From positions 6,591-70,590 of the forward strand of contig JBKHAH010000005.1 of NCBI GenBank assembly GCA_046542995.1: a stretch of 64,000 nucleotides of DNA, in the 5' to 3' direction. The position numbers and the translations under genes are program-made. A model generated the notes under the pieces. The model was given only the letters and a program-made list of their open reading frames with translations, was not told where the DNA came from and ran no database searches. This DNA comes from Perlabentimonas sp046542995 (lineage in GTDB: Bacteria > Bacteroidota > Bacteroidia > Bacteroidales > Tenuifilaceae). Positions 46,206 through 54,764 of the stretch are shown here, piece by piece. How positions within the stretch are numbered: the first letter of the stretch is position 1; each line of letters starts with the position of its first letter.

Positions 46206-46613
46206 TTACTTTTTGTTAGTACTGGATGGAATATCGCCAGATTTAATCTCATCTTTCTTGTCTGCCTCTTTTGTCATTTCGCAGTATCCAGTAAATTTGC
46301 TTCCGGGTTCAATTGCGAGCCTGCTGGTGGCCATATCACCAATTACCCTGGAGGTTGCTTTAAGTGCTAGGAGCTCCAATACAATAAGCTTTCCATCAAC
46401 CAGACCAGAGATGTCGCTGTTTTTGCAATTAACCTCACCTTTTACTTTACCGGTTTCTCCTATAACAATTTTACCCTTGGCGTTGATGTTGCCAACCAAC
46501 GTTCCGTCTATACGTAAATCGCCATTACAGTTAATGTCACCGTGGATCTCTGTACCAAAACCTATAAGGTTTATGTTGTTTGAAGATGTTTCGTTATCGG
46601 AATACTTTGCCAT
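46206..46613 (-). CDS. Bactofilin (polymer-forming cytoskeletal protein)
   Basis: 135 residues. The central part is a right-handed beta-helix of bactofilin type: FGTEIHGDINCNGDLRIDGTL, then GKIVIGETGKVKGEV and KLIVLELLALKATSRVIGD. Short disordered tails at both ends. Bactofilins form nucleotide-free filaments under the membrane. First gene of the bactofilin-4TM-atpBEFHAG unit, a neighbour often seen in Bacteroidota; no separate AtpZ gene is visible between. Confidence 0.9.
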   Translation of the reverse strand: MAKYSDNETSSNNINLIGFGTEIHGDINCNGDLRIDGTLVGNINAKGKIVIGETGKVKGEVNCKNSDISGLVDGKLIVLELLALKATSRVIGDMATSRLAIEPGSKFTGYCEMTKEADKKDEIKSGDIPSSTNKK

Positions 46614-46654
46614 AAGTAATTTTTTATTTATTAAGTTGTATTTATTTTAGTTAG

Positions 46655-46662
46655 CAAAAATA
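46655..46662 (-). promoter_or_regulatory. Candidate -7 element of the bactofilin-atp operon
   Basis: On the minus strand the sequence reads TATTTTTG, an exact TAnnTTTG match, 41 bases upstream of the bactofilin ATG. No convincing -33. Confidence 0.45.
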
Positions 46663-46716
46663 TAAAATGTAATGAATAGAATATAGAATAATTGAAAAAT
46701 TTGAGCAAAATTGTAG

Positions 46717-47388
46717 TTATTTAACATTATGAATCTCTATATCCGCATTTAGCGTATTTGTGGTATTACCATTATTATTAATTTCCTCTTCCTCTTCCTC
46801 CGTTTCCCATTGATATATTTTTCGTTTTGGCCCTTTATTTTTAAAGACAATGGCACAAATAGCCCCGGATATGCCTCCAAATAGATGTCCCTCCCAGGAA
46901 ATTGAAGGCCAGAAAGGAAATACGCCCCAAATCATGCTACCATAGAGGAAAACAACAACCAACGATATTGCTGCCAGCCGCGTATCGCGCCTAATTACAC
47001 CGCTAAAAAACAGGAATGCAGCCAAACCATAAACAATGCCGCTGGCACCTATATGGTAGCTTGAACGACCAGCAAGCCAAACACAAGCACCAGAAACCAA
47101 CCAAATAATTAGGAAAACCTTGTAACTTAATGAGCGGTAGAAGTATATAATACCAGTTCCCATAACCAGTAGTGGTACTGAGTTTGAAATTAGGTGGTTG
47201 AAATCACCATGAATAAAGGGAGATAGCAAGATGCCCATAAGGCCACTTAAAGTTCTTGGGTATATACCCCAAAAATGAAAGTTAGCGTTGAGTACGTGCT
47301 CGCTTATTGTTATTATCCACAGAAAAAGAATAAACGTAGTGGGTAGTATCAGGCTATGCTTAAATATTTTTGAATCGAGGTTCTTCAA
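46717..47388 (-). CDS. Rhomboid family intramembrane serine protease
   Basis: 223 residues, six transmembrane helices. Catalytic Ser116 in GASGIVYG and His168 in WEGHLFGG, matching the rhomboid dyad; HGDFNHLISN supplies the conserved His/Asn of helix 2. Cuts membrane proteins inside the bilayer; the substrate is unknown. A low-complexity acidic tail (EEEEE) follows the last helix. 19 bases downstream of the propeller gene, so likely in the same transcript. Confidence 0.92.
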   Translation of the reverse strand: MKNLDSKIFKHSLILPTTFILFLWIITISEHVLNANFHFWGIYPRTLSGLMGILLSPFIHGDFNHLISNSVPLLVMGTGIIYFYRSLSYKVFLIIWLVSGACVWLAGRSSYHIGASGIVYGLAAFLFFSGVIRRDTRLAAISLVVVFLYGSMIWGVFPFWPSISWEGHLFGGISGAICAIVFKNKGPKRKIYQWETEEEEEEINNNGNTTNTLNADIEIHNVK

Positions 47389-47407
47389 ATCAGCAATTTT
47401 TTTTTAT

Positions 47408-48541
47408 CTAATCAAGCTTAAATGTTTTAATATCAACATAAAAAAGGCCTTCTAACGATGAAATCCACATGGTGTTGGAAGAGTCATTAAAAAACTTGAG
47501 AACCCTTTCTGCCGGAAAATCTTTGCTATTTCCAAAGTAGTACCAAGTTTCATTATCTAGGATTGTAATCCCGTGCTCTTTTCTTGCAGATAGTGAGCCT
47601 CCAAACCAGATCCTACCAACGCTATCTTCAGCTATTGCATCAACACAGGGCTTTGCTAAATGTTCGGGAGAAGTGTAGCCTTGCCAGGTTTTTCCGTTGA
47701 ACATGGATACGCCACCTCTGGACCTGTGGTAGCAGCTACCAACCCAAAGCCTTCCCTTTTGGTCCTGAAAAAAGGTGCTGGTTGAATTATCTATTAGTCC
47801 ATGTCGTCCTGAGAAGGTTTCCCAAACTTGTCCGTTATAAACGCTAACCCCCTCCGACGAGTACTTGGCGCCGCACCATAAGTAGCCCCTGTTGTCGCTG
47901 AAAAATTGAGTTACTGAGGTGATAACGCGTGAAGATTTTTTTGGTTTGAACATTTCTCCGTTCATAAAATACGCAATGCCCTGTTCTGTGCCAACCCACA
48001 CCATGCCCCTGAAATCTTGATGAATGGAGTTTACAAAGTTATCCGGTAGGCCATCGTGTGTTGTAAGGAACTGCCACTTACCGCGTTTGTTTATAATTAG
48101 GCCATTGGCGCTTCCTATCCATATTTCGTGCCTGTTTATAATTGATATGCAGTTAATAAAAGTGCTGCCATAGCCAAAAGGAATTTGAAGTGTATCAATA
48201 CCTGTTGGCGTTACCCATACCAGAAGAGGTTTTCCTTTTGCACCAGTAATGCTTCCTCCGAAAAGAATACTACCGTCGGGCAGCTTTTTTGAGTTGTGGT
48301 ATGAGCCATCAGGAATTTTATTGGTTCCGGAAACAATGGTGAGGGAGTCATCCTCAATAAGTCCAAGAGCACCACCTGTGTTACCATCGCTTAATCCAAC
48401 CCAAACCCTGTTTTGCCAATCCTCGTTTAGGGTAAATGCATATAAGTTCTTTGGCAGTGGTATTCTATCCACCTGAGAGAAACCTATAATTGATATAGTT
48501 TGTAATACGAAGCAAATTATGATTCTAAAGTAGCTATTCAT
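47408..48541 (-). CDS. Secreted two-component-regulator-type beta-propeller protein
   Basis: 377 residues. Signal peptide (~1-22, ends GFSQ). The rest is a run of reg_prop blades with the pattern WVGTxxG(I/V)...F/Y (RVWVGLSDGN, EIWIGSANGL, MVWVGTEQGI, RLWVGSCYHR, RIWFGGSLSA, TMWISSLEGL). In Bacteroidota such propellers usually form the sensor of hybrid two-component systems; here no kinase is fused. Five bases separate it from the upstream TPR-SpoIIE gene, so the two may act together. Confidence 0.88.
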   Translation of the reverse strand: MNSYFRIIICFVLQTISIIGFSQVDRIPLPKNLYAFTLNEDWQNRVWVGLSDGNTGGALGLIEDDSLTIVSGTNKIPDGSYHNSKKLPDGSILFGGSITGAKGKPLLVWVTPTGIDTLQIPFGYGSTFINCISIINRHEIWIGSANGLIINKRGKWQFLTTHDGLPDNFVNSIHQDFRGMVWVGTEQGIAYFMNGEMFKPKKSSRVITSVTQFFSDNRGYLWCGAKYSSEGVSVYNGQVWETFSGRHGLIDNSTSTFFQDQKGRLWVGSCYHRSRGGVSMFNGKTWQGYTSPEHLAKPCVDAIAEDSVGRIWFGGSLSARKEHGITILDNETWYYFGNSKDFPAERVLKFFNDSSNTMWISSLEGLFYVDIKTFKLD

Positions 48542-48546
48542 ACAAT

Positions 48547-50775
48547 CTATACCTTAAGGCCTAAAACAAGAACATCGTCAATTTGCTCATTATTGCCCTT
48601 CCATTCTGAGAAAATTCTATTTAGCTCATTTTTTTGCTTTTTACCGGAGTATTTGTAAATGGATGTTAATGTTTTATAGAATCTACGTCGGTTATATTTC
48701 TTTTTATCATCACCACCAAACTGATCCATAAACCCATCGGTGTAAAGATATATCCAGTCACCTTTTTCTATGTCGATCGTTTTTTGAGTGAATGGTCGGT
48801 TAAACAATTTGGCAGAAGTACCAATAGACCTAAAGTCTGGTTTATTGCCAATAATTTCACCATTTCTGATAATGGTGATGGGAATTAGTGCGCCACTATA
48901 CTGAATGCTTTTATCATTGGCATTTATTGTGAGGATTGCTATATCCATGCTATCTTTTAGGATAAGCTCCTCCTCCTCCTCTTTTCTAAGCTTATTACGA
49001 AGTTCAAGGTTAAGAAAATCGAGAATTTGCGCTGGTTCCGTTATGTTTTGCTGGTTAACAGCCTGGCTTAACAGATCCATACCTATTATGCTCATAAATG
49101 CACCCGGAACACCATGGCCAGTACAATCAGCCGCTGCAATTATTAGCTTGCCATTTTTATTAGTGAGCCAGTAAAAGTCGCCGCTAACAAAATCTTTGGG
49201 TTTGTAAAGATAGAATGAGTCTGAAAAATGCTCCTTAGCCATTGATAATGGAGGAAGTATGGCAGTTTGAATACGTTCCGCGTATCGAATGCTGTCGGTA
49301 ATTTTGCTAATGTACCCCTCTATCACACGGTAAGCATTTTCAAGATGAGAATTTTTTTGCTCAATGTTGTTTCGCTGCTTTTCGATCTCTTCTTTTTGAC
49401 TAATTATCTCCTTTTGCTGAATGCTGAGCTGGCTATGGCTCTTTTCAATCTCTGCTTTTTGTGTGGCTAGAACCTTATTTGCTTTGCGTTTAATGTTAAG
49501 CGCATAAATAACTGAAAATAAAAGAATTATTGCAAAAACAAATCCAAATAGATAGAAATTCCTAATAACTTTTTGCCGGGCGAGTTCCTTTTCATTTATC
49601 TTTTTTGTTTGTTTAAGAAGCTGAATCTCGCCCTCCTTCTTTTCGGTTTCAAACATAACCTCCATCATGGCTATTGCTCTTGCATTCTTTTCGTTTAAAA
49701 GGCTATCTTTAAATACCGAGGCCCTTCTATAAAAGTAAAATGCAGTATCGGGCTTACTCCTTTTGCTGTATATTCTACTTAGGTTTTCGTAGGCCCATTG
49801 AGTATGGATAATTGAACCAATTTCTTTAGCAATCTCAATACCCTTATTTGCGCACTCTTCAGCTTCATCTAGTTTATTAAGTTCGATAAGTGCTCTTGAA
49901 ATATTTATGTAGGTATCGGTAATAAACTTTTTATCGCCCAGCTTTTTGTCTATCCTTAATGCTTGGTTAAAAAGATTGTAAGCTTCCTTAACTTTACCAT
50001 AATGTAAAAGGATTTTACCTATTGCATTGTAGGAAATTGCTATTCCCTTTTGGCTTTCGATGCTTTTGTTGGCTTTAAGGGATTTGTTATAGTAAACGTA
50101 AGCGCTATCCATAACACCCATGAATTCGTAAACCTCGCCAATGTTGTTATAGTTTATTGCCTGGCCAAGCGTATTGTTCATTATGCGAGCAAGATCAAGC
50201 GCCCGCTTAAAGTATGAAAAAGCCTCATTGTATTGTCCGTTAAGCGAATAGATATTACCCAAACTGTTTAATGAAACAGCAATATTAAAGGTATCTTTTG
50301 CCGTTTCTGCTGCCTTTAGCCCAAGTAAATGGTATTGGGTTGCTCTGGGGTGGTTATCCATTCGACGGTAAACCACCCCAATGCTATTATATGCTGAAGC
50401 AATTAACGGAATGTTGTTTGCTTCCTGTGCGTGTTGAAGCGATTTATTATGATGCCCCAAAGCTTTATTATATTCTGCAATGTTTCTGTAAAGAACCCCA
50501 TAGCTATGATAAACTCTTGAAAGGGCCGTTTGGTTTGATTCCTTAGCGGCTATCAGCAAAGCTTGCTCAAGAATTTCTTCACACTTCTCAAGATACCTAG
50601 AGTCCTTATTGTAGTATTTTGAAAGCTCAATTAGAAGTTCTAACCTCGTAGAGTCTGGTTGTTCAAATTCAAGCTTAAGTAAAAGGCTATCTGGATTTTT
50701 TTTGCCAAATGCATCACTAAATATTAGCAAAAGAAAAAAGAGAATACTTAATATTATTGGCTTGTTTCCTTTCAT
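48547..50775 (-). CDS. TPR-repeat SpoIIE-type PP2C phosphatase
   Basis: 742 residues. Signal anchor (~1-24), then about eight TPR repeats (~50-370: LSRVYHSYGVLYRN, AYNSIGVVYRR, SLNSLGNIYSLNG and so on), outside the inner membrane. A transmembrane helix (~400-425), a coiled coil (~430-490) and a cytoplasmic SpoIIE/PP2C domain (~525-742) follow, with DFVSGDFYW, AAADCTGHGVPGAFMS (metal-binding Asp) and YLYTDGFMDQFGG. Such proteins dephosphorylate anti-sigma-antagonist or other Ser/Thr partners. Cotranscribed with the propeller protein. Confidence 0.92.
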   Translation of the reverse strand: MKGNKPIILSILFFLLLIFSDAFGKKNPDSLLLKLEFEQPDSTRLELLIELSKYYNKDSRYLEKCEEILEQALLIAAKESNQTALSRVYHSYGVLYRNIAEYNKALGHHNKSLQHAQEANNIPLIASAYNSIGVVYRRMDNHPRATQYHLLGLKAAETAKDTFNIAVSLNSLGNIYSLNGQYNEAFSYFKRALDLARIMNNTLGQAINYNNIGEVYEFMGVMDSAYVYYNKSLKANKSIESQKGIAISYNAIGKILLHYGKVKEAYNLFNQALRIDKKLGDKKFITDTYINISRALIELNKLDEAEECANKGIEIAKEIGSIIHTQWAYENLSRIYSKRSKPDTAFYFYRRASVFKDSLLNEKNARAIAMMEVMFETEKKEGEIQLLKQTKKINEKELARQKVIRNFYLFGFVFAIILLFSVIYALNIKRKANKVLATQKAEIEKSHSQLSIQQKEIISQKEEIEKQRNNIEQKNSHLENAYRVIEGYISKITDSIRYAERIQTAILPPLSMAKEHFSDSFYLYKPKDFVSGDFYWLTNKNGKLIIAAADCTGHGVPGAFMSIIGMDLLSQAVNQQNITEPAQILDFLNLELRNKLRKEEEEELILKDSMDIAILTINANDKSIQYSGALIPITIIRNGEIIGNKPDFRSIGTSAKLFNRPFTQKTIDIEKGDWIYLYTDGFMDQFGGDDKKKYNRRRFYKTLTSIYKYSGKKQKNELNRIFSEWKGNNEQIDDVLVLGLKV

Positions 50776-50886
50776 TCTTATTATGATTAACTTGTAAATA
50801 TATAAAAAATAGACGATGCATTGAGGCGAGTTTTAAAAAAGTGAAAAAAACAACACGTTTGTCTTTTATTGCATACGTTTTTGTTT

Positions 50887-50894
50887 TATGTTTG
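50887..50894 (+). promoter_or_regulatory. Candidate -7 element for the AsmA-like gene
   Basis: TATGTTTG matches TAnnTTTG, 87 bases before the AsmA-like ATG. TTTG occurs 25 bases upstream, longer than the usual 19-21 spacing. Confidence 0.4.
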
Positions 50895-50980
50895 CGTTGT
50901 TTAGTTGATAATTAAATGGTGCCTTTTTTATTACCACATAACTTTAGCAGAAGAGTTTACTGCCGTTTTTTACTAAGCCT

Positions 50981-53551
50981 ATGGGAAAATTTGCCAGAAT
51001 AGCGCTGTTTATTATCGCATTTATTATCGCATTTATAGTAAGCCTAATTGTTACTGGCTTTTTGCTTGAGGGAAAATTAATTGCAGTAAGTCTTGAACAG
51101 CTTAACAATAACCTAACCACCTCTCTTAAGGTTAAAGAAATTGATGCGTCCCTTCTAAGGAGCTTTCCTAAAGTATCTATCAGAATGAAAGGTGTTGAGA
51201 TTATTGAAGGTAGTCTGGATGTTCCTCCTGAGTTTGAGCCTGGTTTAATTTCTATTGAGGAGGTCTCACTTAGGTTTGGTATAATGGGGCTTTTAAAAAA
51301 GGAGTATAATATTGAGGAGGTTGTTTTAAAGAATGGATGGTTGAACCTTTACTTTAATCAGGAGGGAGAAGGGAATTTTAAAATTTTTAAGGAAACACAG
51401 AAGGATGCAAAAGGTGGATGGTTAATGGAGATGGAGAGAATAAGATTCCAAAACATTAACATAAACTATATCGATATTCGTACAGGCTGGATATTTAAGG
51501 GCTTGTTGCAGGACTTAACCACAAAGGGACAAGCAACAAGCGATTTTGTGTTATTAAATATCGCGGCTGATATTCAAGTGGGCATTCTGAGGCAAGGGAA
51601 CTTTCACTACTTACGAAACCAAAAAACCAGCTTTGAAACGGAGCTCCTCGTTTCGGATGATGTGGTTGATTTATCAAACAGCAATGCTAAAATTGCAGGA
51701 TCAGACCTAAACTTTAGCGGTAGCATAGGCCGTAGGATAGGCGATCCGGTTTTTCTTAATATCAGCAGTAGGGACATGAGCCTGGAGCTACTGCTGGCAT
51801 TCTTATCGCAGTATAATCTTTCCCTTCCTCCTAAAACTCAAACAAAGGGAAGCGTGGCGTTCCAGTTTTCATTAGATGGAAAAAGCAAAACTGAAGAGCC
51901 CTATAAAATTGACTTAAATTTTGCATCAAGCCAACTTGATATTAGTATCCCCGAAAAACCAGAATTATTTTTAAAATCAATTAATGGTAGTTTTACCAAT
52001 GGTAAGCTGGGTACCTCAAAATCCTCTGAAATTATACTTTCAAACTTTCAGGTTGAATCAGCGAGTAGCAATATGCACGGCTCACTTAAAATTAAAAATA
52101 TTAGCAGTCCTCTTTACCATTTGGATATAGAACAGAGTATTCATATGACAGATCTTTTGGCCTGGGGGATTGATTTTCCCGTAACCTCAGGAACAATTTC
52201 TGGTAGCATTGAAGCTCTTGGAAGGTTACAAACAATAGAGAAAATTTCATTAAATCATTTTGAAAACTCAAAAATATTTGCCGACCTAACCATAACCAGC
52301 TGGGATTTTAAAGAGGCGGGGCGTATTCCTGATTTAAAGAGCGTTTCAGGAAACATAAGTGTTAAGAATCAGGATATTTCCTATTCTAAGCTAACGGGAA
52401 AACTACATGGTTCTGGTTTTGAAACCGAATTGCAGGCAACCAATGCCGGAGGGATATTTTTCGGAAACAGAAAGGCGATTATCAACACGAGCATTACTAT
52501 AGATTCGCTTAACACCAGTTGGCTTTTAAATCAGGATAAAGATGAGAATACCGAGGGAATATACCAACGCTCAACATGGGATAAAATACACAGCCTCTCT
52601 GGCGATATTTTTATTGATAAGCTGGTACATAAGAACTTTCATCTTACCCCATTAAGTGCAGATATGTACGTTAAGGGTCAGAACCTGCTTTGCAATAGTT
52701 TTTTGGGGCGTACCTGCGACGGACTTTTAACTGGAAAATTCAGCATGCAGTTTCTTGATAATGATGAGCAGCTTCTTTCTGCTGATGTTGATCTTGACGG
52801 AATGGATATCGCTAAACTCTTTAAATCATTCAACAACTTTGAGCAGGATGTAATTACCAGCAGTAACATATCGGGCATGATTGAGGGTTCCTTAAACTTC
52901 TCAACCCCACTTTTAAAGGGAGATATGGTGCGTCATGATCTTAAAGCCTCCTCGAACATAAGAGTAGCAAATGGCAGGCTAAGAGATCTTGAGCAGCTAA
53001 ATAGCTTGTCTCGTTTCATCTCGTTGGAAGAGTTGCAGGACATTAAGTTTAGTACGCTGGAGAATAATATTCTTATAGAGAATCAGAAAGTTATAATACC
53101 ACAAATGGATGTAGAATCCTCTGCACTTAACCTAGCCTTGTCTGGAACGCATTCCTTTAACGGAGATTATACCTATAGGTTTCACTTATTGCTTTCCGAT
53201 CTGCTTTTTAATAAGTTTACGCGCAATAACGAAGAGGATTATAAGTTTGGATATATTGAGGATGACCAAACAAAGAAGGCAAAGCTGTATCTTAAACTGG
53301 ATGGGAATAGCGAGAGCCATGAAGTTTCCTATGATGGATCTGCTGCTAAGGATGCCTTTAGGCAAAACCTGAGAGAGGAGAAGGAGTCATTAAAAGGAAT
53401 TTTAAGAGACGAGTTTAAGTTTTTAGACAGAACAAGAGACGAGTCAGCACAGCCTTCAGATAGCATTCAAACACAAATAGAAGAGGATGCCCCAGAATTT
53501 ACCATTGAATGGGATGATGAAGATGACCAGAATCCAATGATGGTTCCTTAG
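50981..53551 (+). CDS. AsmA-like outer-membrane biogenesis protein
   Basis: 856 residues. N-terminal membrane anchor (ALFIIAFIIAFIVSLIVTGFLL is the span, about 6-28), then a long periplasmic beta-rich repeat region with AsmA/YicH-type features: KVKEIDASLLRSFPKVSIRMKGVEI near the start and a C-terminal AsmA_2 part. Such bridge-like proteins are linked to lipid transport and outer-membrane integrity. Charged C-terminal tail. A histidine kinase gene follows after 34 bases. No substrate can be assigned. Confidence 0.82.
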   Translation: MGKFARIALFIIAFIIAFIVSLIVTGFLLEGKLIAVSLEQLNNNLTTSLKVKEIDASLLRSFPKVSIRMKGVEIIEGSLDVPPEFEPGLISIEEVSLRFGIMGLLKKEYNIEEVVLKNGWLNLYFNQEGEGNFKIFKETQKDAKGGWLMEMERIRFQNININYIDIRTGWIFKGLLQDLTTKGQATSDFVLLNIAADIQVGILRQGNFHYLRNQKTSFETELLVSDDVVDLSNSNAKIAGSDLNFSGSIGRRIGDPVFLNISSRDMSLELLLAFLSQYNLSLPPKTQTKGSVAFQFSLDGKSKTEEPYKIDLNFASSQLDISIPEKPELFLKSINGSFTNGKLGTSKSSEIILSNFQVESASSNMHGSLKIKNISSPLYHLDIEQSIHMTDLLAWGIDFPVTSGTISGSIEALGRLQTIEKISLNHFENSKIFADLTITSWDFKEAGRIPDLKSVSGNISVKNQDISYSKLTGKLHGSGFETELQATNAGGIFFGNRKAIINTSITIDSLNTSWLLNQDKDENTEGIYQRSTWDKIHSLSGDIFIDKLVHKNFHLTPLSADMYVKGQNLLCNSFLGRTCDGLLTGKFSMQFLDNDEQLLSADVDLDGMDIAKLFKSFNNFEQDVITSSNISGMIEGSLNFSTPLLKGDMVRHDLKASSNIRVANGRLRDLEQLNSLSRFISLEELQDIKFSTLENNILIENQKVIIPQMDVESSALNLALSGTHSFNGDYTYRFHLLLSDLLFNKFTRNNEEDYKFGYIEDDQTKKAKLYLKLDGNSESHEVSYDGSAAKDAFRQNLREEKESLKGILRDEFKFLDRTRDESAQPSDSIQTQIEEDAPEFTIEWDDEDDQNPMMVP

Positions 53552-53585
53552 AAAAAAAGATTCACTTAAACTAATACGAACGATT

Positions 53586-54746
53586 TTGAAAATATATTTA
53601 GCAAAACAGCGATGGAAAATATTCTTGCTGGTTGTTGCCATAATTATAGGTTTTGCCTCGCTATACATTACCAATAACTTAGTACGAGAGCTTTCCGTTG
53701 AGGAGAGAAAAAAGATAGAGTTATGGGCTGAGGCAATCCGCCAGCTCTCGCAAATAGATGATCTTGATGACTCCCGCCAAAACTTCTCCATAATAATGGA
53801 GGTGATTGATAATAACACTACTGTTCCGGTAATACTTGCCAATGACGATGATGAGATAATTGGCCATAACAACATAAGTTCAAAGGTTATATCGAATGAT
53901 GAGGCTGCCTCCAGGCTTTTGTCTAGTATGAAAGCATCCAAAGAACCCATAGAGGTAACCCTGCTTGATGGTACAAAAAATTATGTTTACTATAAAGACA
54001 GCACAACGCTGGTTCGTTTAACCTACTACCCATATGTTCAGCTTTTTGTCATCGTAATATTCATTCTAATTTCTTACTACGCCTTTAACCAATCAAGAAA
54101 ATCGGAGCAAAATCAAGTTTGGGTAGGTTTGGCCAAAGAAACGGCCCATCAACTCGGAACGCCAACCTCATCGCTTTTGGCATGGCTCGAAATCCTAAAG
54201 GATACCGATTTGCACCCCGATTTAATTTCAAATTTTGAAAGGGACGTGGCTCGGCTCGAAAAGATAGTTGATCGCTTTTCAAAGATAGGGTCAAGCCCAT
54301 CGCTGGAATCGACCAACCTAGTGACTGTAGTGGATGCAACCATTAATTACTTGCGAGATAGAATTTCCAAAAAGGTTTCCATTGAAAAATTATATCAATC
54401 CACCGATTTTATAACAGCATCAATTAATCGTACTCTTTTTGAATGGGTTCTTGAGAATGTAATTAAGAACTCTGTAGATGCCATAGAGTCAAAAGGGAAG
54501 GTGAAGGTTTCGATTGTTGACAATACGCAGGTTGTTTTTATTGATATTGTTGATACTGGGAAGGGTATCCCCAAGTCACACTTTAATACAATATTCCAGC
54601 CAGGCTTTACAACAAAGGCAAGGGGCTGGGGTCTAGGGTTAACTTTGTCAAAACGAATTGTAGAGGTTTACCATAAGGGTAAAATATTTGTTAATTCCTC
54701 TGAGGTTGGTAAAGGGAGCACGTTTCGGATTGTTCTAGAGAAGTAG
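53586..54746 (+). CDS. Membrane sensor histidine kinase
   Basis: 386 residues. TTG start at 53586; no in-frame ATG exists upstream back to the stop at 53538. Two transmembrane helices (~13-33 and ~145-168) flank a small periplasmic sensor. The HisKA-like region has ETAHQLGTPTSSL with His188, then HATPase with ENVIKNSVDAIE (N box), DTGKGIP and GWGLGLTLSKRIV. The H-box (HQLGTP instead of HELRTP) is of the HWE/variant type seen in some Bacteroidota. No response regulator is adjacent. 34 bases after the AsmA-like gene, likely cotranscribed, so envelope-stress sensing is a reasonable guess. Confidence 0.88.
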   Translation: MKIYLAKQRWKIFLLVVAIIIGFASLYITNNLVRELSVEERKKIELWAEAIRQLSQIDDLDDSRQNFSIIMEVIDNNTTVPVILANDDDEIIGHNNISSKVISNDEAASRLLSSMKASKEPIEVTLLDGTKNYVYYKDSTTLVRLTYYPYVQLFVIVIFILISYYAFNQSRKSEQNQVWVGLAKETAHQLGTPTSSLLAWLEILKDTDLHPDLISNFERDVARLEKIVDRFSKIGSSPSLESTNLVTVVDATINYLRDRISKKVSIEKLYQSTDFITASINRTLFEWVLENVIKNSVDAIESKGKVKVSIVDNTQVVFIDIVDTGKGIPKSHFNTIFQPGFTTKARGWGLGLTLSKRIVEVYHKGKIFVNSSEVGKGSTFRIVLEK

Positions 54747-54764
54747 TAGTGTTCGCACCCAGCC

